64,000 bases of DNA, taken from Bradyrhizobium rifense (GTDB lineage Bacteria > Pseudomonadota > Alphaproteobacteria > Rhizobiales > Xanthobacteraceae). The notes under the pieces were generated by a model. The model ran no database searches. It was not told where the DNA came from and worked only from the letters and a program-made list of their open reading frames with translations. The position numbers were made by a program, and so were the translations under genes. The stretch spans positions 213,532 through 277,531 of the forward strand of contig NZ_VSSS01000030.1 of assembly GCF_008123425.1 (NCBI RefSeq). Direction: 5' to 3'. Below are positions 1 to 8,868 of this stretch, piece after piece (position 1 is the first letter of the stretch; the number at the start of each line of letters is the position of its first letter).

Positions 1-145
1 GCAAGAGTGGCCGCAGCCGCGAGCTTGCTCCGCCGCGCACGAGACCGAGATGCCGGCCATGCTGGCGCGTCAGCAGCTCGACGATGGCGCTACTTTCGCC
101 ATGCCGCCGCACGCCCAGCACGATGCCTTCGTCGGTCCATTCCAT
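1..145 (-). CDS. recO: DNA repair protein RecO, N-terminal part (cut by window edge)
   Basis: Reading the minus strand from the ATG at 143-145 gives MEWTDEGIVLGVRRHGESSA and continues open to base 1 (48 codons visible). This matches the start of RecO: a short strand, then 'GIVL..R.HGE...I...LT...G...G.VRG', the OB-fold of the RecFOR recombination mediator, which loads RecA on SSB-coated DNA. The rest lies outside the window. It sits downstream of era on the same strand, as in many alphaproteobacteria (rnc-era-recO), although two small membrane-protein ORFs now lie between. Identification is by N-terminal motif plus context only. Confidence 0.85.
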   Translation of the reverse strand, partial: MEWTDEGIVLGVRRHGESSAIVELLTRQHGRHLGLVRGGASSRLRPLL

Positions 146-203
146 ATGCTAAGTATAGCGCCATATGCACTGACGCAGAAGTTCGGACACGCCTGGGAGC
201 ACG

Positions 204-509
204 ATGGCCAGCATCATTTTCGACTTGATCGCGCTCATTCTCGAATTGGTGTTCTGGGTAGCCTGGGAGGCCTTGCCGACCGTTTTCTATTTCACCGCAC
301 TGGCTTTGCTATTTGCAGCCACGTTCGGCAGGATCACCGTCGAATTCCCCACAAGCATGATCCGGGTCGGCTGGACAGGCCTCTTGCAGGTCACGCGTAC
401 AAGCGAAGGCCGGGTGATCCTGTCGCCGGCGCTCGGCGTTGTCGTAGGCTTCGTAATCTGGACGATCATCATAAGCGCGGTGATCATTGTCCACGCCTAC
501 CGATTGTAG
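204..509 (+). CDS. small membrane protein, unknown function
   Basis: 101 residues starting MASIIFDLIALILELVFWVA. Two long hydrophobic stretches (about residues 3-40 and 75-97) flank a polar middle with a short basic segment. It is divergent from recO (58 bp between starts) and convergent with the next membrane protein. No family recognised. The hydrophobic pattern and the ATG start argue for a real inner-membrane protein, but coding status is unproven. Confidence 0.5.
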   Translation: MASIIFDLIALILELVFWVAWEALPTVFYFTALALLFAATFGRITVEFPTSMIRVGWTGLLQVTRTSEGRVILSPALGVVVGFVIWTIIISAVIIVHAYRL

Positions 510-595
510 GACGAGTTCGAGAAATCGTAGGGCAAAGCGACTTGTCCGCCGTAGCTCGAAGAGCGAAGGCGGAAGCGTGCCCACCAATTTGATGG

Positions 596-976
596 TCACG
601 CGTTGAACCAGCCCCGCGCGTCGCCGGTGAACGAAAAATACAGGCCGAACCCCGTCAGCACGCAGGAGACGATCTCGATCACGCTGTCGAGCTCAAGGCC
701 CTTATCGCCGAGGATCTGACCGAGCGAGATCACAGACAGGACCAACGCCGCCGCCAGCACCCAGCGCGGCCAGTTCTTGCGCCAATGCGCAGCCAACCAG
801 ACGAAATAGACCAGCAGCAAAATCATCCCACCGGCGAGCAGCGTCGCCGTCATGATCATCTGTTCGGTCATCTCGATGGTGGGGGTGCGATCCTGCACCG
901 CCACAGACAGCGCATCCAGCATCAGCGATGCATAGAGCAACGCTTCGAAGCGCCGGACGTTCGTGGGCACGCTCAT
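596..976 (-). CDS. small membrane protein, unknown function
   Basis: 126 residues from the ATG at 974-976 (a TTG one codon upstream is also in frame). Three predicted membrane segments, around residues 40-62, 72-90 and 95-118, with a basic loop HWRKNWPRW between the first two, suggest an inner-membrane protein. It follows era with a 21-bp gap on the same strand and is probably co-transcribed. No family recognised. Confidence 0.6.
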   Translation of the reverse strand: MSVPTNVRRFEALLYASLMLDALSVAVQDRTPTIEMTEQMIMTATLLAGGMILLLVYFVWLAAHWRKNWPRWVLAAALVLSVISLGQILGDKGLELDSVIEIVSCVLTGFGLYFSFTGDARGWFNA

Positions 977-997
977 CAAATACCGATCTTTTCTTGC

Positions 998-1924
998 TTA
1001 TTCCTTGGGAAATTCCAGGCCCATCTCGCGATAGCGATCGGGATCGTCGCCCCAGTTCTCGCGCACCTTGACGAACAGGAACAGATGCACCGGTACGCCG
1101 AGTATCTCGCCGATCTCCTTGCGCGAGTCCGCGCCGATCGACTTGATGGTGGCACCGCCTGCGCCAAGCACGATCTTGCGTTGGCTTTCGCGCTCCACGA
1201 AGATCGTCTGCTCGATGCGCACCGACTTGTCCTTGCGCTCCTCCCACTTGTCGGTCTCGACCGTGGACTGGTACGGCAATTCCTGGTGCAGCTTGCGATA
1301 GATCTTCTCGCGGGTGATCTCGGCCGCGAGATGCCGCATCGGCGCGTCCGACATCTGGTCCTCGGGATAGAGGAACGGACCCGGCGCCACCATCTCGGCG
1401 AGCGTGCTTCGAATATCGTCGACACCATCACCCGAGATCGCCGAGACCATGAAGGTCTTGGCGAAGGCCATGCGCTCGTTGGCGGCCTGCGCCAGCGCCA
1501 GCAGCTTCTCGCGCTGGACCAGATCGACCTTGTTGATTACCAGAATCTTGTCGTGATTGACGCTCGCGACCTTCGTGAGAATCGCCTCGGCCTCTTCGTC
1601 GATGCCGCTTTTGGCATCGAGCAGCACGCAGACGAGGTCGGCGTCATGCGCCCCGCTCCAGGCGGTCGAGACCATGGCGCGGTCGAGCCTGCGCTTGGGC
1701 AGGAAGATGCCCGGCGTGTCCACCAGGATGATCTGCGCGTTGTTCTCGATCACGATGCCACGGATCAGCGCGCGCGTGGTCTGCACCTTGCGCGAGACGA
1801 TCGTGACCTTGGCGCCGACCAGCGCGTTGACCAGCGTGGATTTGCCGACATTCGGTGCGCCGATCAGCGCAACGAAGCCGCAGCGCGTCGCCGCGGGCGC
1901 TTCGCCGCTTGCTTCAGCCGTCAT
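998..1924 (-). CDS. era: GTPase Era
   Basis: 308 residues. Essential GTPase that binds the 3' end of 16S rRNA during 30S maturation. The Walker A box GAPNVGKS is at residues 22-29; DTPG (switch II) and NKVD (G4) follow. The C-terminal KH domain carries the IVLGAGGATIKSIG core. The ATG at 1922-1924 is chosen; it overlaps the end of rnc by 11 bases (ATGACGGCTGA), typical of translational coupling. A longer start at 1939 would overlap more. Part of the lepB-rnc-era group, where RNase III and Era both act on rRNA. Confidence 0.97.
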   Translation of the reverse strand: MTAEASGEAPAATRCGFVALIGAPNVGKSTLVNALVGAKVTIVSRKVQTTRALIRGIVIENNAQIILVDTPGIFLPKRRLDRAMVSTAWSGAHDADLVCVLLDAKSGIDEEAEAILTKVASVNHDKILVINKVDLVQREKLLALAQAANERMAFAKTFMVSAISGDGVDDIRSTLAEMVAPGPFLYPEDQMSDAPMRHLAAEITREKIYRKLHQELPYQSTVETDKWEERKDKSVRIEQTIFVERESQRKIVLGAGGATIKSIGADSRKEIGEILGVPVHLFLFVKVRENWGDDPDRYREMGLEFPKE

Positions 1925-2768
1925 TGCCGCCACCGACACCTTCTCGTTCGATCATGACCGAGGCCGCGACCTTCTCCGCCGCGCGCTTGCTGCCGCCGGT
2001 GCCTTCGGCCGGCGCCAGCCCCGGCAAGTCCACCGCAACGCGGAACTCCGGATCGTGATGCGGGCCGGTGCGCTCGACCTCGCGGTAAACCGGCGTCGGC
2101 AACCCCTTCCCCTGCGCCCATTCCTGCAGCACGGTCTTGGGATCGCGCAGCGGCCGCCGCGGCTTGTGCATGCGCTCGGTCCAGTTGCGCTTGACGAACT
2201 CGTCCGCCGCCGCATGACCTCCGTCGAGGAAGATCGCGCCGATCACGGCTTCGCAGATGTCACCGAGGATGGACTTGCGCAGCCTCGCATCGGCGCTGGA
2301 GCCGACCGAACCGAGCTTGATGTCGTCGAGCAGACCGAGCGACTTGGCGACGTCGGCGCAGCTCTCCTTGCGCACGAGCTCGGCGAGCCGCTTGGACAGC
2401 TCACCCTCATCGGCGTTCGGGAAGGCATGATAGAGCATGTCGGACACGACGAGCCCGAGCACGTGGTCGCCGAGGAACTCCAGCCGCTGATAGCTGTCGC
2501 CGCGTTTGCGTCCGGACTTCAGCGCCGACACGTGCGTGATTGCCTGCATCAGCAGGTTCGGATCGGCGAAGTTGTGGCCGATGCGCGCCTCGAGCGCCGC
2601 GTTCGCGTCAGCCGCCGCCTTGGCTTTGCTACTTCGTGTCCGCTTCTTCTTGGCCGGCGCCTTGGTATCAGGAGTCTTGGTCGCAAGCGTCTTGGTTGCA
2701 GCTTCGCCCTCAGGGGCGGCTTGCGCCTCGATCGGTTGGGTCGTGATATCCTTGGCTTCGTCTTTCAT
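1914..2768 (-). CDS. rnc: ribonuclease III
   Basis: 284 residues. Double-strand-specific endoribonuclease for rRNA and mRNA processing. The signature RLEFLGDHVLGLVVSDML lies in the catalytic domain, followed by the Mg-binding region (EAVIGAIFLDGG), and a C-terminal dsRNA-binding domain (PKTVLQEWAQGKG...). The first ~55 residues are a Lys/Ala-rich extension (APAKKKRTRSSKAKAAADAN) longer than in E. coli RNase III, a form seen in rhizobial homologues. The start at 2768 overlaps the lepB stop as ATGA. Confidence 0.96.
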   Translation of the reverse strand: MKDEAKDITTQPIEAQAAPEGEAATKTLATKTPDTKAPAKKKRTRSSKAKAAADANAALEARIGHNFADPNLLMQAITHVSALKSGRKRGDSYQRLEFLGDHVLGLVVSDMLYHAFPNADEGELSKRLAELVRKESCADVAKSLGLLDDIKLGSVGSSADARLRKSILGDICEAVIGAIFLDGGHAAADEFVKRNWTERMHKPRRPLRDPKTVLQEWAQGKGLPTPVYREVERTGPHHDPEFRVAVDLPGLAPAEGTGGSKRAAEKVAASVMIEREGVGGGNDG

Positions 2769-3529
2769 CGGACGATTTTGAAGAAACGATTCCAGCGCAC
2801 CGCCCACGGCCAGCGCCAGAACATCCAGGCATGTTCGCCTTCGGCGATCGAGAAGAAGATCATCTGGGCTCGGCCGATCAAATTCTCCTGCGGCACGTAG
2901 CCGACCTGGCCGAGGAAACGGCTGTCGGTGGAGTTGTCGCGGTTGTCACCCATCATGAAGAAATGGCCAGGCGGCACAGTGTAGACGTTGGTGTTGTCCA
3001 TGTAGCCGTTGTCGGCGCAATCGAGCGTCTCGTAGGAGACGCCGTTCGGCAGCGTCTCCTTCCAACGCTTCACGCGCGAGATGCCGCCGCCTTCGGAGCC
3101 GCAGGGATCCTCGCCGACATACTCGCTCATGCGCTGGCGCTCGACCGGGGTATCGTTGATGTAGAGCAGGCCGTCCTTCATCTGGACGTGGTCGCCAGGC
3201 AAGCCGATCACGCGCTTGATGTAATCGGTGGTGTCGTCCTTCGGCAGCCGGAACACGACGATGTCGCCGCGGTTCGGATCCGAGCCCCAGATCCGTCCCG
3301 AGAACAGCGGCGGCGAGAACGGGATCGAATAGTGGCTGTAGCCGTAGGAATATTTCGAGACGAACAGATAGTCGCCGACCAGCAGCGTCGCCTTCATCGA
3401 GCCGGACGGGATGTTGAACGGCTGGAACAGGAAGGTGCGGATCACCAGCGCGATCAGGAGAGCATGGATCACGACCCGGATCGTTTCGCCGACGCCGCTT
3501 TCAGTTTTCGTTCCCGAAGTCACGCTCAT
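2765..3529 (-). CDS. lepB: signal peptidase I
   Basis: 254 residues. Membrane serine protease that removes Sec and Tat signal peptides on the periplasmic side. One membrane segment (about residues 17-36) is followed by box B PSGSM, with the catalytic Ser at about residue 44, and the box D region YIKRVIGLPGD carrying the catalytic Lys. Box E is MGDNRDNSTDSR. First of a coupled lepB-rnc-era group; its stop overlaps the rnc start. About 260 bp without a gene separate it from acpS upstream, so a promoter may lie there. Confidence 0.97.
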   Translation of the reverse strand: MSVTSGTKTESGVGETIRVVIHALLIALVIRTFLFQPFNIPSGSMKATLLVGDYLFVSKYSYGYSHYSIPFSPPLFSGRIWGSDPNRGDIVVFRLPKDDTTDYIKRVIGLPGDHVQMKDGLLYINDTPVERQRMSEYVGEDPCGSEGGGISRVKRWKETLPNGVSYETLDCADNGYMDNTNVYTVPPGHFFMMGDNRDNSTDSRFLGQVGYVPQENLIGRAQMIFFSIAEGEHAWMFWRWPWAVRWNRFFKIVR

Positions 3530-3790
3530 TGCTCTCTCAATTCCGGCCGGCGATCACAGAACGCCCTCCTCCCGCGAACGGCCCGCCGGTTCGCGGCCAA
3601 AGGAGATTGTCCTGATTCTGATAGTGAGGGCCAATTCCGGCGTAAAGCCGAATTCGCCCAGCCTGATTTGCGTCCGCGGACTTTTAGACGGTTGCCGCAG
3701 GCCACGCAATCAAGGATCGCATCAAAAACCCGTAAGACGTTGAATTTCAATACGAATTATAAAATTCCCACTCCGATCCTCAGGAATCGG

Positions 3791-4210
3791 TCAGGGCTTG
3801 GCTCGCGGTACGGCAGAAATGATCACGAAGGCCTGCGCCAACGGCCAGTCGTCGGTGATCGAGAGGTCGATCTGAGCCTCGAATCCCTCCGGCGTCAGGG
3901 CCTGGAGCCGGGCCAGCGCCCCCCCGGTCAGCCGCATGGACGGCCGGCCCCCGGGCAGGTTGACCACCCCCATGTCGCGCCACCACACGCCCTGCCTGAT
4001 GCCGGTGCCGAGGGCCTTGGAGCAGGCCTCCTTGGCGGCAAAACGCTTGGCATAGGTCGCCACCACCATCTTCTCGTTCTTGGCCCGCCGCTCCGCCTTG
4101 GCCCGCTCGGCCGCGGTGAAGATGCGGTCGAGGAAGCGCTCGCCATGGCGCTCTATCACCTTTCCGACGCGGGTGATGTCGATGAGGTCTGAGCCAATGC
4201 CGATGATCAT
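3791..4210 (-). CDS. acpS: holo-[acyl-carrier-protein] synthase
   Basis: 139 residues. Transfers 4'-phosphopantetheine from CoA to apo-ACP. Motif 1 IGIGSDLIDITRV (Asp8 binds Mg) and motif 2 FAAKEACSKALGTG are both present. Its ATG overlaps the pdxJ stop as ATGA (4207-4210). The pdxJ-acpS order is common in proteobacteria. Confidence 0.95.
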   Translation of the reverse strand: MIIGIGSDLIDITRVGKVIERHGERFLDRIFTAAERAKAERRAKNEKMVVATYAKRFAAKEACSKALGTGIRQGVWWRDMGVVNLPGGRPSMRLTGGALARLQALTPEGFEAQIDLSITDDWPLAQAFVIISAVPRAKP

Positions 4211-4959
4211 GCCCGGCTCCGTCCGATATCCATCGCCGCGCGCATCTTGCGCACCGTCTCGGCAAGACCAACGAAGAGCGCCTCGCCGATCATGTAGTAG
4301 CCGATGTTGAGCTCCATGATTTCGGGCAGCGCGGCGATCTTCTCAGCGGTCGCGTAGTCCAATCCGTGGCCGGCATGGACCTCGAGCCCGGCGTCCCTTG
4401 CGAGCTTCACGCCCGCCACGATCCGCCGCCATTCAGCTTCGGCCTTGTCAGCGTGGCCGTCGACCACGGCGTCGCACCAGGCGCCGGTGTGGATCTCGAT
4501 CACGGGCGCGCGCAGCCGCGCCGCCATCTCAATTTGTGCAGGGTCCGCAGCAATGAACAGCGAGACGCGGATGCCGGCATCGTTCAGCCGCGCGATATAG
4601 GGCGCGAGCGCGTTGTGCTGACCGACCACGTCGAGCCCGCCCTCGGTCGTCACCTCCTGGCGCCGCTCCGGCACCAGGCACACCGCATGCGGCTTGGTGG
4701 CGAGCGAGATGCGCATCATGTCGTCGGTCGCCGCCATCTCGAAATTCAGCGGCTTGGAGATTTCCGCCTTCAGCCGCGCCATGTCCTCGTCGCGGATGTG
4801 CCGGCGGTCTTCACGCAGATGCGCGGTGATGCCGTCGGCACCAGCCTCGATCGCAAGCAGCGCCGCGCGGACCGGGTCGGGATGGCGGCCGCCGCGTGCG
4901 TTACGGACGGTCGCGACATGGTCGATATTGACGCCGAGGCGGAGCGGAGGTGCGGACAT
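4207..4959 (-). CDS. pdxJ: pyridoxine 5'-phosphate synthase
   Basis: 250 residues from the ATG at 4957-4959; a GTG four codons upstream (4971) is an alternative. PdxJ condenses deoxyxylulose 5-phosphate with 3-amino-1-hydroxyacetone phosphate in the DXP-dependent vitamin B6 route. Diagnostic segments are LRLGVNIDHVATVRNARGG, the HLREDRRHI loop, and the C-terminal HAGHGLDY and ELNIGYYMIGEALF phosphate-binding region. TIM barrel of normal length. Directly coupled to acpS. Confidence 0.97.
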   Translation of the reverse strand: MSAPPLRLGVNIDHVATVRNARGGRHPDPVRAALLAIEAGADGITAHLREDRRHIRDEDMARLKAEISKPLNFEMAATDDMMRISLATKPHAVCLVPERRQEVTTEGGLDVVGQHNALAPYIARLNDAGIRVSLFIAADPAQIEMAARLRAPVIEIHTGAWCDAVVDGHADKAEAEWRRIVAGVKLARDAGLEVHAGHGLDYATAEKIAALPEIMELNIGYYMIGEALFVGLAETVRKMRAAMDIGRSRA

Positions 4960-5004
4960 TTCAGGACTCACGGGATCGGAGGAACAGGCGACTGCGACAG
5001 TCGC

Positions 5005-7290
5005 CTATCCATTAACACGTTCGACGCGGGCGACGACCGCCTTGGCCCGCAGCTGGGCCAGGATCGCGCTCAAATGCTTGAGATCGTAGACTTCGAGATC
5101 GATCGTCGTCTCCGTGAAGTCGGGCGAGCGGCGCTGCATGCTGATATTGTCGATGTTGCCGTCGTGCTCGGCAATCACGGTCGCGATCTGCGCCAGTGCG
5201 CCCGGCTCGTTGACGTTCTCGACCTTGATGCGCGCCGGGAAGCGTTGCGGGGCGGAATCCTCGATGTCCCAGCGGACGTCGAGCCAGCGCTCCGGCTCCT
5301 CCTCGAAATCCTTCAGCGCCGGCGACTGGATCGGATAGATCGTGATCCCCTCGCCCGGCGTGACGATGCCGACGATGCGATCGCCCGGTACGGCACCGCC
5401 GTTCGGCGCGAACTTCACCGGCAGGTCCGAATTGTTGCCGCCAATGGGGATCGCAACCGGGCTGCGCGACGGCTCCAGCGCCTTCTCCTTGAGCTTGGCG
5501 GCGAGCCCCTTCTTGACGCCGTAGCGCGCGACGCGCTCCTCCTTGTAGTCGGGATACATGGCGCGCGCGACGTGGGAGGCCTTGATCTCGCCACGGCCGA
5601 CCGCCGCCATGACGTCCTCGATCGAGGTGCGCGCCAGCCGCGGCAGCGCGCCCTTGAGCTTGTCGTCGGCGTATTCGATCTTGGCGCGCTCGAACAATCG
5701 CTCGACGATGCGCCGGCCGAGGCCGACATATTGATCGCGCACCGCGGTACGCGTGGCGCGCCGGATCGCAGCGCGCGCCTTGCCGGTGACCGCGAGCGTC
5801 TCCCAGGCCGACGGCGGCGCCGACTGCGCTTCCGAGGTCAGCACCTCGACCTCGTCGCCATTCTGAAGCTCGGAGGACAGCGGCGCAAACTGGCCGTTGA
5901 TCTTGCAGCCGACCGCGCTGTTGCCGACGTCGGTATGCACGGCATAGGCGAAGTCGATCACATTGGCATGGCGCGGCAGTGCGATCAGCTTGCCCTTCGG
6001 GGTGAAGCAGAACACCTGGTCGTGGAACAGCTCGAGCTTGGTGTGCTCGAGGAATTCTTCGGGGTTGGCGCTTTCCGAGAGGATGCCGATGGTGTGGCGC
6101 AGCCAGGCGAACGCGGTGGACTCGCGCTTGAGGAATTCGGTCGGCGAGCCCACGCCTTCCTTGTAAAACACGTGCGCGGCGATGCCGCGCTCGGCGATCT
6201 GGTCCATCGCCTCGGTGCGGATCTGGAGCTCGACGCGCTGGTTGCCGGGGCCAATCACGGTGGTGTGGATCGAGCGGTAGTCGTTCTGCTTCGGCGTCGA
6301 GATGTAGTCCTTGAAACGCCCCGGCACGACCGGCCAGGTGGTGTGGACGATGCCCAGCGCGCGATAGCAGGCCTCGATGTCGTTGACGACGACGCGAAAG
6401 CCGAAGATGTCGGACAGCTGCTCGAAACCAACCGACTTGCGCTCCATCTTGGTCCAGATCGAAAACGGCTTCTTGCGGCGGCCATAGACCCTCGCACCGA
6501 GACCCCTGTGGCGCAGATTGTTGGAGAGCTGGTCCTCGATCTCGCCGATAAGATTGCGGTTGCGCTCGGCGAGCGCATCGAGTCGCTGCATCACCACCGA
6601 ATAGGCTTCGGGATCGAGGGTGCGGAAGGACAAATCCTCCAGCTCCTCGCGCATTTCCTGCATGCCCATGCGCCCGGCCAGCGGCGCGTAGATGTCGAGC
6701 GTCTCCTCGGCAATGCGCCGGCGCGATTCGGTCGGCACGAAGTCGAGCGTGCGCATGTTGTGCAGGCGGTCGGCGAGCTTGACCAGGAGCACGCGGACAT
6801 CGTCGGCAATGGCCAGCAACAATTTGCGCAGGTTCTCGGCCTGCTTGGCCTCGCGCGACACCAGCTCAAGCCGCTTCAGCTTGGTCAGGCCCTCAACCAG
6901 CGCGCCGATCTCGGGGCCGAACAGCTGGTCGATCTCCGCGCGCGTCGCCTCGGTGTCCTCGATCGTGTCGTGCAGCAGCGCGGCGACGATGGTGGCGTCG
7001 TCGAGCTTCAGGTCGGTGAGAATCGCCGCGACTTCGAGCGGGTGCGAGAAATACGGATCGCCGGAGGCGCGGGTCTGCGAGCCGTGCGCCTTCATGGCGT
7101 AGACATAGGCGCGGTTCAGCAGGTCTTCGTTGGTGTTCGGATTGTAGGACCGGACGCGTTCGACGAGGTCATATTGACGCATCATGCGCGCGCGCGGCTT
7201 CGCTGGCCGTGCCACCGGCGCAGTCGGGGCCACGGCAACCGATTCGGTTGCGGCCTGCATCTGCGTGGGTCTGCGGCGTCGATACACCAT
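5005..7290 (-). CDS. rsh: bifunctional (p)ppGpp synthetase/hydrolase (Rel/SpoT homologue)
   Basis: 761 residues. Makes and degrades (p)ppGpp in the stringent response. Order of domains: HD hydrolase (FSHPLEVA, LLHDTIEDT, KLADRLHNMRTL), synthetase (GRRKKPFSIWTKM, DIFGFRVVV, DYRSIHTTVIG, ELQIRT), TGS (FTPKGKLIALPRHANVIDFA), a linker, and a C-terminal ACT domain (FPARIKVENVNEPGALAQIA). The intact HD motif is consistent with a two-way enzyme, and rhizobia usually have a single long RSH. It is immediately downstream of rpoZ, an arrangement also seen in gammaproteobacteria (rpoZ-spoT). The ATG at 7290 has an AGGA upstream; MMRQYDLVERV further in is an alternative start. Confidence 0.96.
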   Translation of the reverse strand: MVYRRRRPTQMQAATESVAVAPTAPVARPAKPRARMMRQYDLVERVRSYNPNTNEDLLNRAYVYAMKAHGSQTRASGDPYFSHPLEVAAILTDLKLDDATIVAALLHDTIEDTEATRAEIDQLFGPEIGALVEGLTKLKRLELVSREAKQAENLRKLLLAIADDVRVLLVKLADRLHNMRTLDFVPTESRRRIAEETLDIYAPLAGRMGMQEMREELEDLSFRTLDPEAYSVVMQRLDALAERNRNLIGEIEDQLSNNLRHRGLGARVYGRRKKPFSIWTKMERKSVGFEQLSDIFGFRVVVNDIEACYRALGIVHTTWPVVPGRFKDYISTPKQNDYRSIHTTVIGPGNQRVELQIRTEAMDQIAERGIAAHVFYKEGVGSPTEFLKRESTAFAWLRHTIGILSESANPEEFLEHTKLELFHDQVFCFTPKGKLIALPRHANVIDFAYAVHTDVGNSAVGCKINGQFAPLSSELQNGDEVEVLTSEAQSAPPSAWETLAVTGKARAAIRRATRTAVRDQYVGLGRRIVERLFERAKIEYADDKLKGALPRLARTSIEDVMAAVGRGEIKASHVARAMYPDYKEERVARYGVKKGLAAKLKEKALEPSRSPVAIPIGGNNSDLPVKFAPNGGAVPGDRIVGIVTPGEGITIYPIQSPALKDFEEEPERWLDVRWDIEDSAPQRFPARIKVENVNEPGALAQIATVIAEHDGNIDNISMQRRSPDFTETTIDLEVYDLKHLSAILAQLRAKAVVARVERVNG

Positions 7291-7433
7291 GCCGTCCTGC
7301 CTTCAAACGGACCTTGAAGGGGCCCGTTGCATACATCCTAAGCTCCGATCGCGGACACGGCCGATCAATTCGGTGACAGGCGCGCGGCGTAAACCGGCAA
7401 CGCTATGGTAACCACGAAAACGCCAACAAAAGC

Positions 7434-7461
7434 AAAGGCCCGAACACGGGTTCGGGCCTTT
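7434..7461 (-). terminator. intrinsic terminator after rpoZ
   Basis: Perfect 12-bp inverted repeat: AAAGGCCCGAAC at 7434-7445 and its complement at 7450-7461, with a 4-nt loop. On the minus strand the stem is followed by a T-rich stretch (GCTTTTGTTGG). It lies 40 bp after the rpoZ stop, so rsh probably has its own promoter within 7291-7433 or depends on read-through. Confidence 0.8.
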
Positions 7462-7501
7462 GATAAGATCACAAGAAGTCGACGGATCGCGATTAAGACG
7501 A

Positions 7502-7894
7502 TTACTCGTCCTCCTCGGGCTGCTCTTCCGGCGGCGCGAGGCCTTCGAGGCCCTTCAGGAGCTCCTCTTCGGTCATGCGCTCAACAGCCACTTCGGTATC
7601 GTCGGCATCGACGCTGGCGCCGGCGGAACCGATCAGCGGCACCGTATCCGGCTCGGGCTCGTCCACCTCGACGAACTTCTGGAGGGAGTGCACCAGCTCC
7701 TCGCGGAGATCCTCCGGCGAGATGGTCTCGTCGGCAATTTCACGCAAAGATACAACAGGGTTCTTGTCGTTATCGCGGTCAACCGTTAGTTGTGAACCGG
7801 ACGAAATCATGCGGGCACGGTGGGCGGCCAGCAGGACCAGGTCAAACCGGTTGTCGACCTTGTCGATACAATCTTCTACGGTGACGCGAGCCAT
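7502..7894 (-). CDS. rpoZ: RNA polymerase omega subunit
   Basis: 130 residues. Small RNAP subunit that helps beta-prime folding and contributes to the ppGpp site. The N-terminus MARVTVEDCIDKVDNRFDLV is the family signature, followed by LLAAHRAR. The C-terminal half is an acidic tail (EELLKGLEGLAPPEEQPEEDE) longer than in E. coli, as in alphaproteobacteria. A GGAGCG Shine-Dalgarno precedes the ATG. Adjacent to rsh, its functional partner in ppGpp signalling. Confidence 0.96.
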   Translation of the reverse strand: MARVTVEDCIDKVDNRFDLVLLAAHRARMISSGSQLTVDRDNDKNPVVSLREIADETISPEDLREELVHSLQKFVEVDEPEPDTVPLIGSAGASVDADDTEVAVERMTEEELLKGLEGLAPPEEQPEEDE

Positions 7895-8223
7895 GGACTG
7901 TCGCTCCGTTGTGGGTGGGACGAAATATGTGGATGATTGGGGCTAGTTATAGGGGCCGGGGCGCTTTCGCAAGGCAAATTTGTAATTTGGCCTCGCCAAA
8001 CGCCTCTGCTACCTCCACATTGGGGCTGGGATGGGTGGTTTCCCGGGCTGCCATTGAGGGCGGCGCCGGGAGTATGAAAGTCCGCCATAACTATACCTTG
8101 ATTGCCCCGACTTCTCCGGATTTGCGGTTTCGACGGGTTTCGGCAGGACTTTGAACTGCGCGGCTTGCTGCCGCTGCGCCAACAATAAACGAATTTATCA
8201 CGAACACTACGCGAGCAAACTGA
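7895..8223. other. intergenic region between divergent rpoZ and NYN gene
   Basis: 329 bp that must hold the promoters of rpoZ (minus) and the NYN-domain gene (plus). A possible minus-strand -10, CTATAAC, lies near 7945, but its -35 spacing is poor. I looked for a tRNA-like T-arm, as expected for a split tmRNA, and saw none. No supported gene. Confidence 0.5.
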
Positions 8224-8868
8224 ATGTCACCTTCCCCTACCAACAAGATTGCGCTCTTCATCGATGGCGCCAATCTCTACGCGACGGCGAAAACTCTCGG
8301 CTTCGACATCGATTACAAGCGCCTGCTGAAGGAATTTCAGAGCCGTGGGACACTGCTGCGGGCGTTCTACTACACAGCGATCATCGAGGATCAGGAATAT
8401 TCCTCGATCCGTCCGCTGATCGACTGGCTCGACTACAACGGCTACACGGTCGTCACCAAGGCGACCAAGGAATTCATCGACGCCTCCGGCCGCCGCAAGG
8501 TCAAGGGCAACATGGACATCGAGCTCGCCGTCGATGCCATGGAGCTCGCCGAGCACATCGACCAGATGGTGCTGTTCTCGGGCGACGGCGACTTCCGCTC
8601 GCTGGTCGAGGCCGTGCAGCGTCGGGGCGTGCGGGTGACGGTGATCTCCACCATCGCCAGCCAGCCGCCGATGATCGCCGACGAGCTGCGCCGCCAGGCC
8701 GATGTCTTCACCGATCTCGTCGAGTTGCAGTCCAAGCTTGGCCGCGACCCGTCCGAGCGCCCTGCCCCGCGCGATCGCGGCGAGCGCGAGGCGCGCCACC
8801 ACGCTCCGCAGTTCCTCCAGCGCGCGACCACGATGGCGCCGAGGGGCGATGACGACTTCGAGGAGTGA
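8224..8868 (+). CDS. NYN domain (LabA/DUF88-like) protein
   Basis: 214 residues. NYN domains are PIN-like folds, usually metal-dependent RNases. The acidic residues expected at the active site are visible: FIDGANLY (first Asp), KGNMDIELAVDAM (Asp/Glu) and LFSGDGDF (last Asp pair). The C-terminus (about 165-214) is Arg/Glu/Pro-rich and low-complexity (RPAPRDRGEREARHH). It overlaps the next gene by 20 bases, so co-translation with the uracil-DNA glycosylase is likely. The substrate is not known. Confidence 0.88.
   Translation: MSPSPTNKIALFIDGANLYATAKTLGFDIDYKRLLKEFQSRGTLLRAFYYTAIIEDQEYSSIRPLIDWLDYNGYTVVTKATKEFIDASGRRKVKGNMDIELAVDAMELAEHIDQMVLFSGDGDFRSLVEAVQRRGVRVTVISTIASQPPMIADELRRQADVFTDLVELQSKLGRDPSERPAPRDRGEREARHHAPQFLQRATTMAPRGDDDFEE

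Noticed and set aside
3572..3596. CCGCGAAC/GTTCGCGG hairpin between acpS and lepB
   Set aside because: Stem is sound but no T-run follows; cannot be called a terminator or operator.
4366..7317. 983-codon plus-strand frame
   Set aside because: Exactly antisense to pdxJ and rsh, which carry complete family motifs; an Arg/Asp/His-rich shadow.
7895..8223. Possible tmRNA (split ssrA) near rpoZ
   Set aside because: No T-arm, no acceptor-like ends and no tag peptide sequence could be found.
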